In this document: positions 1-5,843 of the stretch, piece by piece
How positions within the stretch are numbered: the stretch's first letter is position 1
Layout: each line of letters begins with the position of its first letter
Assembly (NCBI GenBank): GCA_945872875.1
Contig: CAMCBB010000086.1
Span: forward strand, 1 to 7,401
Direction: 5' to 3'
From: Flavobacterium psychrophilum
GTDB lineage: Bacteria > Bacteroidota > Bacteroidia > Flavobacteriales > Flavobacteriaceae
DNA length: 7,401 nucleotides
The notes under the pieces: generated by a model
What the model saw: the letters and a program-made list of their open reading frames with translations, nothing else
Databases searched by the model: none
What the model was told of the DNA's origin: nothing
Made by a program: the position numbers and the translations under genes

Positions 1-125
1 GAAATGGCAAAATAAGGTGAATCCAATAGTTGCCCTTTGGATAATTTGGCCAAAGCCGAAAGAATAAAAAGTGCCGAAACGATAATTCTAATTGACCAAG
101 AAAGATAGTTTTTTTTAGCTTCCAT
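1..125 (-). CDS. MauE/DoxX-like membrane protein, N-terminal part only
   Basis: The gene runs off the left edge, so only about 41 codons are visible. They start at the ATG at 125-123 and read MEAKKNYLSWSIRIIVSALF, then ILSALAKLSKGQLLDSPYFAI. Residues 10-28 form a hydrophobic stretch that should be the first transmembrane helix. The pattern of a short basic start, a helix ending near A-K-L and then SPYFAI resembles flavobacterial MauE/DoxX redox-associated inner-membrane proteins. Such proteins belong to a family linked to thiol or quinone redox chemistry, but no redox residue is visible in this fragment. It starts 35 bases after the stop of the DUF1599 gene and has no TAnnTTTG of its own, so it is probably cotranscribed with DUF1599. 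The reading frame is well supported; the family is a recollection of similar neighbours and less certain. Confidence 0.6.
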   Translation of the reverse strand, partial: MEAKKNYLSWSIRIIVSALFILSALAKLSKGQLLDSPYFAI

Positions 126-160
126 AGTTGTTGATTTTGATTAATAAAACAGTACTTATT

Positions 161-703
161 TTAGTTTCCGAATTTCATTAATATTAGTGCAAACACCGAA
201 TAATTAATCATGTCTTGGTAATTCGCATCGATACCTTCTGAAACGATTGTTTTTCCTTGATTGTCTTCAATTTGCTTTACGCGAAGTAATTTTTGAAGGA
301 TTAAATCGGTTAACGAACTCACACGCATTTCACGCCAAGCCTCGCCGTAATCGTGGTTTTTGTCTTCCATTAATTTTTTGGTAAGCGCAATTTTAGCTTC
401 ATACAATTCCACTGCTTTTGCAACGCCCAAATCAGGTTGATCTGCAACGCCCAACTCCAATTGAATCAACGCCATGATGCAATAATTTATGATTCCAATA
501 AATTCTCCTGTTTCATCTTCATCAACTTTTCGCACTTCATTTTCTTGCAAACTTCTAATGCGTTGCGCTTTGATAAAAATTTGATCGGTTAAAGAGGGTA
601 ATCGTAAAATACGCCATGCGCTGCCATAATCGGTCATTTTCTTTTTAAATAAATCTTGGCAAACGCTAATAACTTTATCGTATTCTTGTGAAGTATTCTT
701 CAT
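161..703 (-). CDS. DUF1599 family protein with two internal repeats
   Basis: A soluble 180-residue protein with no signal peptide or membrane segment. I recognise it as the Bacteroidota DUF1599 family, which I recall being grouped with nucleotide-modification-associated domains; its biochemical role is not established. Two copies of one module are visible, at residues about 12-85 and 102-179. Each has D-Y-G-x-A-W-R (25-31 and 118-124), then S-L-T-D (37-40 and 130-133), then a helix with x-K-x-x-R, and finally an I-N-Y-x-x-x-A-L-I segment (72-80 and 166-174). The repeated Asp, Trp and Arg positions suggest a mostly helical fold with paired equivalent sites. It is transcribed divergently from folP, with a good -7/-33 promoter pair upstream, and probably heads an operon with the membrane protein at the left edge. 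The start at 703 places about 25 bases between the -7 element and the ATG. Confidence 0.85.
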   Translation of the reverse strand: MKNTSQEYDKVISVCQDLFKKKMTDYGSAWRILRLPSLTDQIFIKAQRIRSLQENEVRKVDEDETGEFIGIINYCIMALIQLELGVADQPDLGVAKAVELYEAKIALTKKLMEDKNHDYGEAWREMRVSSLTDLILQKLLRVKQIEDNQGKTIVSEGIDANYQDMINYSVFALILMKFGN

Positions 704-717
704 TAATGGTATCTTTG
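686..717 (+). promoter_or_regulatory. candidate folP promoter, overlapping the divergent one
   Basis: On the plus strand TTG (686-688), a 21-base spacer and TATCTTTG (710-717) match the Bacteroidota -33/-7 arrangement. It lies inside the start of the DUF1599 gene and would give a leader of roughly 85 bases to the folP ATG. No other TAnnTTTG occurs on this strand before folP, but the long leader makes the call tentative. Confidence 0.4.
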
Positions 718-728
718 TATATATTTTT

Positions 729-759
729 CAAAAGTAAATAAAAAATAAGCAATAAGCAA
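729..759 (-). promoter_or_regulatory. promoter of the DUF1599 gene
   Basis: On the minus strand TTG (759-757), a 20-base spacer and TACTTTTG (736-729) match the Bacteroidota -33 and -7 elements exactly. Transcription would start near 722, about 20 bases before the ATG. The -33 TTG is itself part of a heptamer repeat unit. Confidence 0.6.
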
Positions 760-765
760 TATGCA
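738..765. repeat. heptamer array, unit ATAAGCA
   Basis: Four tandem seven-base units lie between DUF1599 and folP: ATAAAAA, ATAAGCA, ATAAGCA, ATATGCA. The GCA core recurs at exactly 7-base spacing (749, 756, 763). The array sits directly upstream of the DUF1599 -7 element. It is one of five period-7 arrays in successive spacers. Confidence 0.7.
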
Positions 766-807
766 GATTTCCATTAAAGCATATTAACTAAAGCTTAATG
801 TAAAATT

Positions 808-1632
808 ATGACAATAAACTGCAACGGAAAACTGATTGATTTGACTTCCCCAAAAGTTATGGGAATTCTAAATGTAACACCCAATTCATTTTATGATGGC
901 GGAAAACACACGGAAGAAAAAGTCATCCTGAAGCAGGTAGAAAAAATGCTTTCCGAAGGTGCTACATTTATTGATGTGGGTGGTTATTCGAGTAAACCCA
1001 ATGCCGAAGAAGTTTCTGAAGAGCAAGAGTTGCAACGCATTCTTCCGGTGGTTCAAAATATCATTAAAGAGTTTCCAAATACCGTTATTTCAATTGACAC
1101 TTTTCGAAGTAAAGTGGCTCAAGCGGCTGTTGAAAATGGCGCGGCAATAATTAATGATATTTCTGCTGGAAGTTTAGATGCCAATATGATGAAAACCGTT
1201 GCCCAATTGCAAGTGCCTTACATCATGATGCACATGAAAGGAACGTCGCAAACCATGCAATCATTGGCACATTATGAAAATATAGTAAAAGAAATGCTGT
1301 TTTATTTTTCTGAAAAAATTGCGCAAGCAAGAAGTTTCGGAATTAACGATTTGATTCTAGATCCTGGTTTTGGATTTGCAAAAACAGTGGAACAAAATTT
1401 TGAAGTGCTTAGTAAATTAGAGTTGTTTCAAATAACCGAATTGCCAATTTTAGCAGGGCTTTCAAGAAAATCAATGATTTATAAAACATTAGATACAACG
1501 GCCGAATTTGCGTTAAACGGAACCACTTCGTTAAATACCATTTCGTTACTAAAAGGCGCCAATATTCTTCGCGTGCACGATGTAAAAGAAGCGGTAGAAT
1601 GTGTGCAGTTATTCAATCAATTAAAGAATTAA
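808..1632 (+). CDS. folP: dihydropteroate synthase
   Basis: Condenses 6-hydroxymethyl-dihydropterin diphosphate with p-aminobenzoate in cytosolic folate synthesis; this is the sulfonamide target. The 274-residue protein is full length for the TIM-barrel family. It shows the first signature G-I-L-N-V-T-P-N-S-F at 19-28, loop 2 at 57-66, S-I-D-T at 95-98, I-N-D at 115-117, L-D-P-G-F-G-F at 184-190, S-R-K at 219-221 and R-V-H at 255-257. These fall at the same numbers as the E. coli binding residues Asp96 (within one), Asn115 (within one), Asp185, Phe190, Lys221, Arg255 and His257. Loop 2 reads Y-S-S-K-P-N where E. coli has E-S-T-R-P-G, so Arg63 is replaced by Lys. The ATG at 808 puts the first signature at the usual distance. 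The gene stands alone, divergent from DUF1599 and convergent with rlmH. Confidence 0.97.
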   Translation: MTINCNGKLIDLTSPKVMGILNVTPNSFYDGGKHTEEKVILKQVEKMLSEGATFIDVGGYSSKPNAEEVSEEQELQRILPVVQNIIKEFPNTVISIDTFRSKVAQAAVENGAAIINDISAGSLDANMMKTVAQLQVPYIMMHMKGTSQTMQSLAHYENIVKEMLFYFSEKIAQARSFGINDLILDPGFGFAKTVEQNFEVLSKLELFQITELPILAGLSRKSMIYKTLDTTAEFALNGTTSLNTISLLKGANILRVHDVKEAVECVQLFNQLKN

Positions 1633-1654
1633 TACGAAAACCATTTTAAAAATA

Positions 1655-1673
1655 TTAGAAATTGAATTTCTAA
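1655..1673. terminator. weak hairpin after folP
   Basis: TTAGAAAT, loop TGA, ATTTCTAA form a perfect 8-bp inverted repeat 23 bases after the folP stop. The stem is AT-rich and no T-run follows on either strand, so it may only slow or stabilise the 3' end rather than terminate. Confidence 0.3.
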
Positions 1674-1691
1674 AACTAGCGAACTTCATCT

Positions 1692-1733
1692 TCTAGCCAT
1701 AAACCTTATACCCAGTACCAAGAACCCAAAACC
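1692..1733. repeat. heptamer array, unit NNNNACC
   Basis: Six consecutive seven-base units end in CC at 1697-1698, 1704-1705, 1711-1712, 1718-1719, 1725-1726 and 1732-1733, with no slip in phase. Five of the six end ACC, and the first ends GCC. The first four bases of each unit vary but are mostly A and T. The array fills the 3' part of the folP-rlmH convergent spacer and stops one base before the rlmH stop codon. Confidence 0.7.
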
Positions 1734-1734
1734 C

Positions 1735-2208
1735 TTAATTATGATGATACGGTTCATTCTTTAAAATCGTGAACCCACGGTACAACTGCTCAATTACAAA
1801 CAAGCGCACCATTTGATGTGAAAAAGTCATTTCTGAAAGCGATACTTTTCCCTGCGCTTTTTTATAAACTTCTTCGCTAAAGCCATAAGGTCCACCAATT
1901 ACAAAAACCAGCGTTTTGATTCCGGCATTCATTTTCTTTTGCAAATAATCGGAAAAAGCAACACTCGAAAAGGTGCTTCCATTTTCATCCATTAATATCA
2001 ATTGGTCGGTTGCTGAAATTTTAGACAAAATCAATTCGCCTTCTTTTTCTTTTTGTTGGGCTTCCGATAAATTCTTTACATTTTTAATATCCGGAATGAT
2101 TTCCAAATCAAATTTGATATAAAAAGACAACCGTTTGGTGTATTCGTCAATTAATGATTGAAGCGATTTATTGTCGGTTTTGCCAATAGCTAAAAGTCGG
2201 ATGTTCAT
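1735..2208 (-). CDS. rlmH: 23S rRNA pseudouridine(1915)-N3-methyltransferase RlmH
   Basis: A SPOUT-class enzyme that uses S-adenosylmethionine to methylate N3 of pseudouridine 1915 in helix 69 of 23S rRNA on the assembled ribosome. The 157 residues match the family length of about 155. Visible marks are the family start [17 protein letters not shown] at 72-77, the SAM-binding knot G-G-P-Y-G-F at 105-110, [10 protein letters not shown] at 123-132, [11 protein letters not shown] at 135-145, and the conserved C-terminal Y-H-H at 154-156. The start at 2208 is fixed by this N-terminus and lies 20 bases after a TAGATTTG promoter element. It is transcribed convergently to folP and divergently from pyrD, so it forms a single-gene unit. 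Nothing appears truncated or missing. Confidence 0.97.
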   Translation of the reverse strand: MNIRLLAIGKTDNKSLQSLIDEYTKRLSFYIKFDLEIIPDIKNVKNLSEAQQKEKEGELILSKISATDQLILMDENGSTFSSVAFSDYLQKKMNAGIKTLVFVIGGPYGFSEEVYKKAQGKVSLSEMTFSHQMVRLFVIEQLYRGFTILKNEPYHHN

Positions 2209-2228
2209 CAGAATTGTAAATTAATGTA

Positions 2229-2261
2229 CAAATCTACAAATAGATTTCTATTTTATTTCAA
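2229..2261 (-). promoter_or_regulatory. promoter of rlmH
   Basis: On the minus strand TAGATTTG (2236-2229) is an exact -7 match, with a possible -33 TTG at 2261-2259 across a 22-base spacer. The predicted transcript starts about 14 bases before the ATG. The -33 TTG falls in the heptamer array also used upstream of pyrD. Confidence 0.55.
2230..2247. promoter_or_regulatory. inverted repeat over the rlmH -7 element
   Basis: AAATCTA, loop CAAA, TAGATTT form a perfect 7-bp inverted repeat, and its left arm is the rlmH -7 element. It could be a protein-binding palindrome or a chance AT-rich repeat. No T-run suited to a terminator follows on the minus strand. Confidence 0.3.
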
Positions 2262-2279
2262 CATCCAACATCCAACTCC
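2259..2279. repeat. heptamer array, unit CAACATC
   Basis: CAACATC, CAACATC, CAACTCC lie in the divergent rlmH-pyrD spacer, with the CAA at 2259, 2266 and 2273. The array ends 12 bases before the pyrD -7 element. Its last part belongs to the 12-mer CCAACTCCAAAA (2272-2283), which also occurs upstream of guaB. Confidence 0.65.
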
Positions 2280-2291
2280 AAAACAATTTTC

Positions 2292-2299
2292 TATTTTTG
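2292..2299 (+). promoter_or_regulatory. pyrD promoter -7 element
   Basis: TATTTTTG is an exact TAnnTTTG ending 20 bases before the chosen pyrD ATG at 2320. No TTG lies at the -33 distance; heptamer repeat sequence occupies that position. Confidence 0.6.
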
Positions 2300-2319
2300 C
2301 AAGACACAACCGCAACACT

Positions 2320-3360
2320 ATGTACAAACTACTAATTCGCCCGTTACTTTTTTTGTTTGATCCCGAAAAAGTTCATTATTTCACTTTTTCATTAATTCGA
2401 ATTGCATCAAAAATTCCAGGATTTCCATCTCTTTTCAGAGGTTTGTATTTAGTGGAAGACAAACGATTGGAAACCGAAGTTTTCGGATTAAAATTTAAAA
2501 ATCCGGTTGGGCTAGCAGCTGGTTTTGATAAAGATGCCAAGCTGTATAACGAACTTTCTAATTTTGGTTTCGGATTTATTGAAATAGGAACTTTAACTCC
2601 AGTTGGACAAGAAGGTAATCCAAAAAAGCGCTTGTTTCGATTGAAAGAAGATTCGGCCATCATCAACCGAATGGGATTCAATAACGGCGGTGTGAAAGAA
2701 GCAGTTGCGCGATTGAAAAAAAACAAAGGCGTTTTAATTGGGGGTAACATCGGAAAAAACAAAGTGACTCCCAATGAAGAAGCAGTAAACGACTACGAAA
2801 TTTGTTTTGAAACCTTGTTTCCATATGTTGATTATTTTGTGGTAAATGTGAGTTCGCCAAACACACCTAATCTAAGAGAACTACAAGAAAAAGAGCCACT
2901 TAAAAAGTTATTACAAACATTAGAAAATAACAAGTTACAAGCAAGCAATCACAAGCCAATTCTATTAAAAATTGCTCCCGATTTAACTGATTCACAGCTT
3001 TTAGATATAATCGAAATTGTAAATGAAACTAAAATTGCGGGAGTTATTGCAACCAATACGACCTTGTCAAGAGAGGGATTGCAATCGGAAAATAAATCAG
3101 AAACCGGTGGTTTATCGGGTAAACCGTTAACAAATCGTTCAACTGAAGTGATTCGTTTTCTATCGGAAAAAAGCAATAAATCATTTCCTATTATTGGTGT
3201 GGGCGGAATACACTCGGCTCAAGATGCAATGGAAAAACTACAAGCCGGAGCGAGTTTGGTTCAATTGTATACCGGTTTTATCTATGAAGGTCCAAAATTA
3301 GTTAAGGATATTAATAAGGAAATTTTGAAAAACTTTAAACTTTTAAACTTTAAACTTTAA
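2320..3360 (+). CDS. pyrD: dihydroorotate dehydrogenase (quinone), class 2
   Basis: Oxidises dihydroorotate to orotate with FMN and passes electrons to membrane quinone, the fourth step of pyrimidine synthesis. The frame is open from 2224, but the family N-terminus [20 protein letters not shown] begins at 2320, just after a -7 element, so that start is used (346 residues; E. coli has 336). The N-terminal helices (about 1-45) are the class 2 membrane and quinone-binding region. The barrel shows G-L-A-A-G-F-D-K at 64-71, N-R-M-G-F-N-N at 116-122, N-V-S-S-P-N-T-P at 176-183 with Ser179 as the likely catalytic base, L-K-I-A-P-D at 216-221, N-T-T at 246-248, G-G-L-S-G at 263-267, G-V-G-G-I at 293-297 and Y-T-G at 317-319. 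The last ten residues, [10 protein letters not shown], are encoded by a heptamer repeat array and are probably dispensable. The lyase gene follows after 20 bases. Confidence 0.96.
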   Translation: MYKLLIRPLLFLFDPEKVHYFTFSLIRIASKIPGFPSLFRGLYLVEDKRLETEVFGLKFKNPVGLAAGFDKDAKLYNELSNFGFGFIEIGTLTPVGQEGNPKKRLFRLKEDSAIINRMGFNNGGVKEAVARLKKNKGVLIGGNIGKNKVTPNEEAVNDYEICFETLFPYVDYFVVNVSSPNTPNLRELQEKEPLKKLLQTLENNKLQASNHKPILLKIAPDLTDSQLLDIIEIVNETKIAGVIATNTTLSREGLQSENKSETGGLSGKPLTNRSTEVIRFLSEKSNKSFPIIGVGGIHSAQDAMEKLQAGASLVQLYTGFIYEGPKLVKDINKEILKNFKLLNFKL

Positions 3361-3367
3361 ACTTTTT
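3330..3367. repeat. heptamer array, unit AAACTTT
   Basis: Five copies of AAACTTT have their C at 3333, 3340, 3348, 3355 and 3362, with one spacing of 8 and the rest of 7. The array starts inside pyrD, supplies its final codons and stop, and runs directly into the -7 element of the next gene. Confidence 0.75.
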
Positions 3368-3375
3368 TACCTTTG
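3368..3375 (+). promoter_or_regulatory. -7 element for the HMG-CoA lyase gene
   Basis: TACCTTTG is an exact TAnnTTTG, but only 5 bases separate it from the ATG at 3381. Transcription from it would start at or within a base or two of the start codon, giving a leaderless message. Readthrough from pyrD, 20 bases away, is the alternative. Confidence 0.45.
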
Positions 3376-3380
3376 ACTTA

Positions 3381-4244
3381 ATGAACAAAATCAAAATCAT
3401 AGAGTGTCCGCGCGATGCCATGCAGGGTATCAAGCCATTCATTCCCACCGAAAGCAAAGTTGATTACATTCAGTCTTTGCTAAGGGTAGGTTTTGATACG
3501 ATTGATTTTGGAAGTTTTGTTTCGCCTAAGGCCATTCCGCAAATGCAAGATACGGCAGCGGTTTTAGCCCAATTGGATTTATCCCAAACTAACAGTAAAT
3601 TATTAGCTATTATAGCCAATACTCAAGGTGCAGTTTTGGCTTCTGAGCATAAAGAAATTCAGTATTTGGGCTTTCCTTTTTCGATATCAGAGAATTTCCA
3701 AATGCGAAATACCCACAAAACCATCGCCGAAAGTATTACAACACTCAACGAGATTTTAGAAATTGCCTACAAACATCAAAAAGAAGTGGTGACCTATATT
3801 TCTATGGGATTTGGAAATCCGTATGGTGACCCTTGGAATGTGGATATTGTAGGGGAGTGGACCGAAAAATTGGCCGGTATGGGAGTGAAAATTGTATCGC
3901 TTTCAGATACGATTGGAAGTTCTACGCCCGAGGTGATTGATTATTTGTTTTCCAATTTAATTCCGAAATACCCAACGATCGAGTTTGGTGCGCATTTGCA
4001 CACCACTCCCGATAAATGGTTTGAAAAAATTGATGCTGCATACCAAGCCGGTTGCCGCCGTTATGATGGTGCTATCCAAGGCTTTGGTGGTTGCCCCATG
4101 GCCAAAGACGATTTAACGGGTAACATGCCTACCGAAAAAATGCTGTCTTATTTCACGCAACAAAAAGCCGATACCAATACCAGTCCTATGAGTTTTGAAA
4201 GCGCTTATAATGTGGCTTCGAGATTATTTGGGGAGTTTCATTAA
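3381..4244 (+). CDS. hydroxymethylglutaryl-CoA lyase-like protein
   Basis: Predicted to cleave HMG-CoA to acetoacetate and acetyl-CoA in the cytosol, the last step of leucine breakdown (mvaB-type, HMGL-like TIM barrel of the isopropylmalate synthase superfamily). The 287 residues match bacterial HMG-CoA lyases of about 300. Visible features are the metal and catalytic start I-I-E-C-P-R-D at 6-12 with Q15, S-F-V-S-P-K at 45-50, I-P-Q-M at 52-55, S-D-T-I-G at 175-179, the metal-binding H-L-H at 205-207, and the active-site loop G-F-G-G-C-P at 234-239 with catalytic Cys238, followed by Asn248. It departs from the canonical enzyme: C-P-R-D-A-M-Q replaces G-P-R-D-G-L-Q, and the residue after H-x-H is Thr rather than Asp. 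A related aldol-type lyase with another acyl-CoA substrate cannot be excluded. The start is fixed because the next Met would remove Arg11 and Asp12. Confidence 0.88.
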   Translation: MNKIKIIECPRDAMQGIKPFIPTESKVDYIQSLLRVGFDTIDFGSFVSPKAIPQMQDTAAVLAQLDLSQTNSKLLAIIANTQGAVLASEHKEIQYLGFPFSISENFQMRNTHKTIAESITTLNEILEIAYKHQKEVVTYISMGFGNPYGDPWNVDIVGEWTEKLAGMGVKIVSLSDTIGSSTPEVIDYLFSNLIPKYPTIEFGAHLHTTPDKWFEKIDAAYQAGCRRYDGAIQGFGGCPMAKDDLTGNMPTEKMLSYFTQQKADTNTSPMSFESAYNVASRLFGEFH

Positions 4245-4260
4245 TATTGTTTTGCTGCAT

Positions 4261-4284
4261 AGTCAGTCAGAGCTTGTCGAAGAC
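4261..4284. repeat. dispersed-repeat fragment with GAGCTTGTCGAAG core
   Basis: The spacer between the lyase and guaB contains a short tandem GTCAGTCA followed by GAGCTTGTCGAAG and then AC. I recall this core, or its complement CTTCGACAAGCTC, as a frequent intergenic repeat in Bacteroidota and other genomes. Only one copy lies in this window, so the repeat nature rests on memory rather than on the sequence. Confidence 0.45.
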
Positions 4285-4296
4285 CAAATAAAAAAA

Positions 4297-4324
4297 CTTC
4301 CAACTTCTCACTGCCAACTCCAAA
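4297..4324. repeat. heptamer array, unit CTTCCAA
   Basis: Four tandem units, CTTCCAA, CTTCTCA, CTGCCAA and CTCCAAA, lie immediately upstream of the guaB -7 element. Their starts are exactly 7 bases apart (4297, 4304, 4311, 4318). The last two units contain the 12-mer shared with the pyrD promoter. Confidence 0.7.
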
Positions 4325-4332
4325 ATTTTACC

Positions 4333-4340
4333 TATATTTG
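4333..4340 (+). promoter_or_regulatory. guaB promoter -7 element
   Basis: TATATTTG is an exact TAnnTTTG 30 bases before the guaB ATG, predicting a start near 4346 and a leader of about 25 bases. As with pyrD, no -33 TTG is present and a heptamer array fills that position. Confidence 0.65.
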
Positions 4341-4342
4341 CA

Positions 4343-4370
4343 TGCAATTTAACATCTACAACAAATTGCA
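4343..4370 (+). promoter_or_regulatory. inverted repeat in the guaB leader
   Basis: TGCAATTT, a 12-base gap and AAATTGCA form a perfect 8-bp inverted repeat that spans the predicted transcription start and ends on the base before the guaB ATG. It could be an operator or a weak hairpin covering the translation start. No regulator is known for it. Confidence 0.4.
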
Positions 4371-5843
4371 ATGAAAGCACATACAACTAAAATCGTTGGC
4401 GAAGGTCTTACTTACGACGATGTTCTGCTTATCCCTAATTATTCTGAGGTTTTACCGCGCGAAGTAAGCATCCAATCTAAGTTTTCAAAAAACATTACTT
4501 TGAATGTTCCTATTGTGTCTGCCGCTATGGATACCGTAACCGAAAGTTCTATGGCTATTGCTATGGCGCAAGAAGGCGGAATTGGTGTGTTACATAAAAA
4601 CATGACCATCGAGCAGCAAGCAGCCAAAGTAAGAAAAGTGAAGCGTGCCGAAGCCGGAATGATTATCGATCCGGTAACTTTGCCTTTATCAGCAACTGTG
4701 GGAGATGCCAAACAAGCCATGAAAGAATTTGGAATTGGCGGAATTCCTGTGGTAGATGAAAACGGAATCTTAAAAGGTATCGCAACCAACCGTGATTTGC
4801 GATTTGAAAAAATAAATTCGCGTTCTATTCTTGAGGTAATGACATCGACTAATTTAGTTACCGCAGCTGTTGGAACAACTTTGCAAGAAGCAGAGGGGAT
4901 TTTGCAGCAAAATAAAATTGAAAAACTTCCTGTGGTAGATGCCGACTATAAATTAGTGGGACTAATCACTTTTAGAGATATTACTAAGCTTACGCAAAAA
5001 CCAATTGCAAATAAAGATAAGTTTGGTCGTTTGCGCGTAGCAGCGGCGCTTGGTGTTACTGCCGATGCGGTAGAACGCGCTACAGCTTTAGTAAATGCAG
5101 GCGTTGACGCCGTGATTATTGATACTGCTCATGGGCATACCAAAGGAGTGGTAGATGTATTAAAACAAGTAAAAGATAAATTTCCAGGATTGGATGTGGT
5201 AGTGGGTAACATTGCTACGCCCGAAGCCGCTTTGTATTTGGTTGCCAATGGTGCCGATGCGGTAAAAGTAGGGATCGGACCTGGTTCTATATGTACTACC
5301 CGAGTAGTTGCCGGAGTTGGGTTTCCCCAATTTTCTGCAATTATTGAAGTTGCTGCGGCTTTAAAAGGCACCGGAGTTCCGGTTATTGCCGATGGTGGAA
5401 TTCGTTATACAGGAGATATCCCGAAAGCGATTGCTGCAGGAGCTGATTGTGTAATGTTAGGATCATTATTAGCAGGAACCAAAGAATCACCTGGTGAAAC
5501 CATTATTTTTGAAGGTAGAAAATTCAAGTCTTATCGCGGAATGGGTTCTGTGGAAGCGATGCAAGAAGGATCCAAAGACCGTTACTTTCAAGATGTGGAA
5601 GACGATATTAAGAAATTAGTTCCTGAAGGAATTGTAGGGCGTGTACCTTACAAAGGAGAACTTAACGAAAGCATGCAACAATTTATTGGCGGCTTGCGTG
5701 CCGGAATGGGTTACTGTGGTGCCAAAGACATTCCAACGCTGCAAGAAACTGGTCGTTTCGTTCGTATTACCGCTAGCGGAATTGGGGAAAGCCACCCGCA
5801 CAACGTCACCATTACCAAAGAAGCTCCAAATTATTCGAGATAA
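4371..5843 (+). CDS. guaB: inosine-5'-monophosphate dehydrogenase
   Basis: Oxidises IMP to XMP with NAD+, the committed step to guanine nucleotides, as a cytosolic tetramer or octamer. The 490 residues match the bacterial length (E. coli has 488). The N-terminal [11 protein letters not shown] at 12-22 starts the barrel, which is interrupted by two CBS domains at about 97-150 and 157-210 that in this family bind regulatory purine nucleotides. The barrel resumes with D-T-A-H-G-H at 251-256, the catalytic loop G-P-G-S-I-C-T-T-R at 303-311 with Cys308, D-G-G-I-R at 341-345, the Y-R-G-M-G-S IMP loop at 388-393, and the mobile flap E-G-I-V-G-R-V-P-Y at 419-427 with Arg424 and Tyr427. All expected catalytic residues are present. 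It has its own promoter and a strong terminator immediately after the stop, so it is probably a single-gene unit. Confidence 0.99.
   Translation: MKAHTTKIVGEGLTYDDVLLIPNYSEVLPREVSIQSKFSKNITLNVPIVSAAMDTVTESSMAIAMAQEGGIGVLHKNMTIEQQAAKVRKVKRAEAGMIIDPVTLPLSATVGDAKQAMKEFGIGGIPVVDENGILKGIATNRDLRFEKINSRSILEVMTSTNLVTAAVGTTLQEAEGILQQNKIEKLPVVDADYKLVGLITFRDITKLTQKPIANKDKFGRLRVAAALGVTADAVERATALVNAGVDAVIIDTAHGHTKGVVDVLKQVKDKFPGLDVVVGNIATPEAALYLVANGADAVKVGIGPGSICTTRVVAGVGFPQFSAIIEVAAALKGTGVPVIADGGIRYTGDIPKAIAAGADCVMLGSLLAGTKESPGETIIFEGRKFKSYRGMGSVEAMQEGSKDRYFQDVEDDIKKLVPEGIVGRVPYKGELNESMQQFIGGLRAGMGYCGAKDIPTLQETGRFVRITASGIGESHPHNVTITKEAPNYSR

Noticed and set aside
1692..1733. Heptamer arrays as a CRISPR or as rRNA/tRNA pieces
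   Set aside because: There are no spacers between units, the unit is far too short for CRISPR, and no cloverleaf or rRNA motif is present.
2224..2319. Upstream extension of pyrD to an ATG at 2224
   Set aside because: The extra 32 residues include the heptamer array and the -7 element, overlap the rlmH promoter, and precede the recognisable family N-terminus at 2320.
2376..2774. Minus-strand open frames inside pyrD, and similar ones inside folP and guaB
   Set aside because: They are shadows of strongly supported coding genes, with no promoter and no recognisable product.
3355..4370. A single pyrD-lyase-guaB operon
   Set aside because: guaB has a good -7 element and a 126-base spacer, and the lyase has its own -7 element. 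Readthrough from pyrD into the lyase remains possible.
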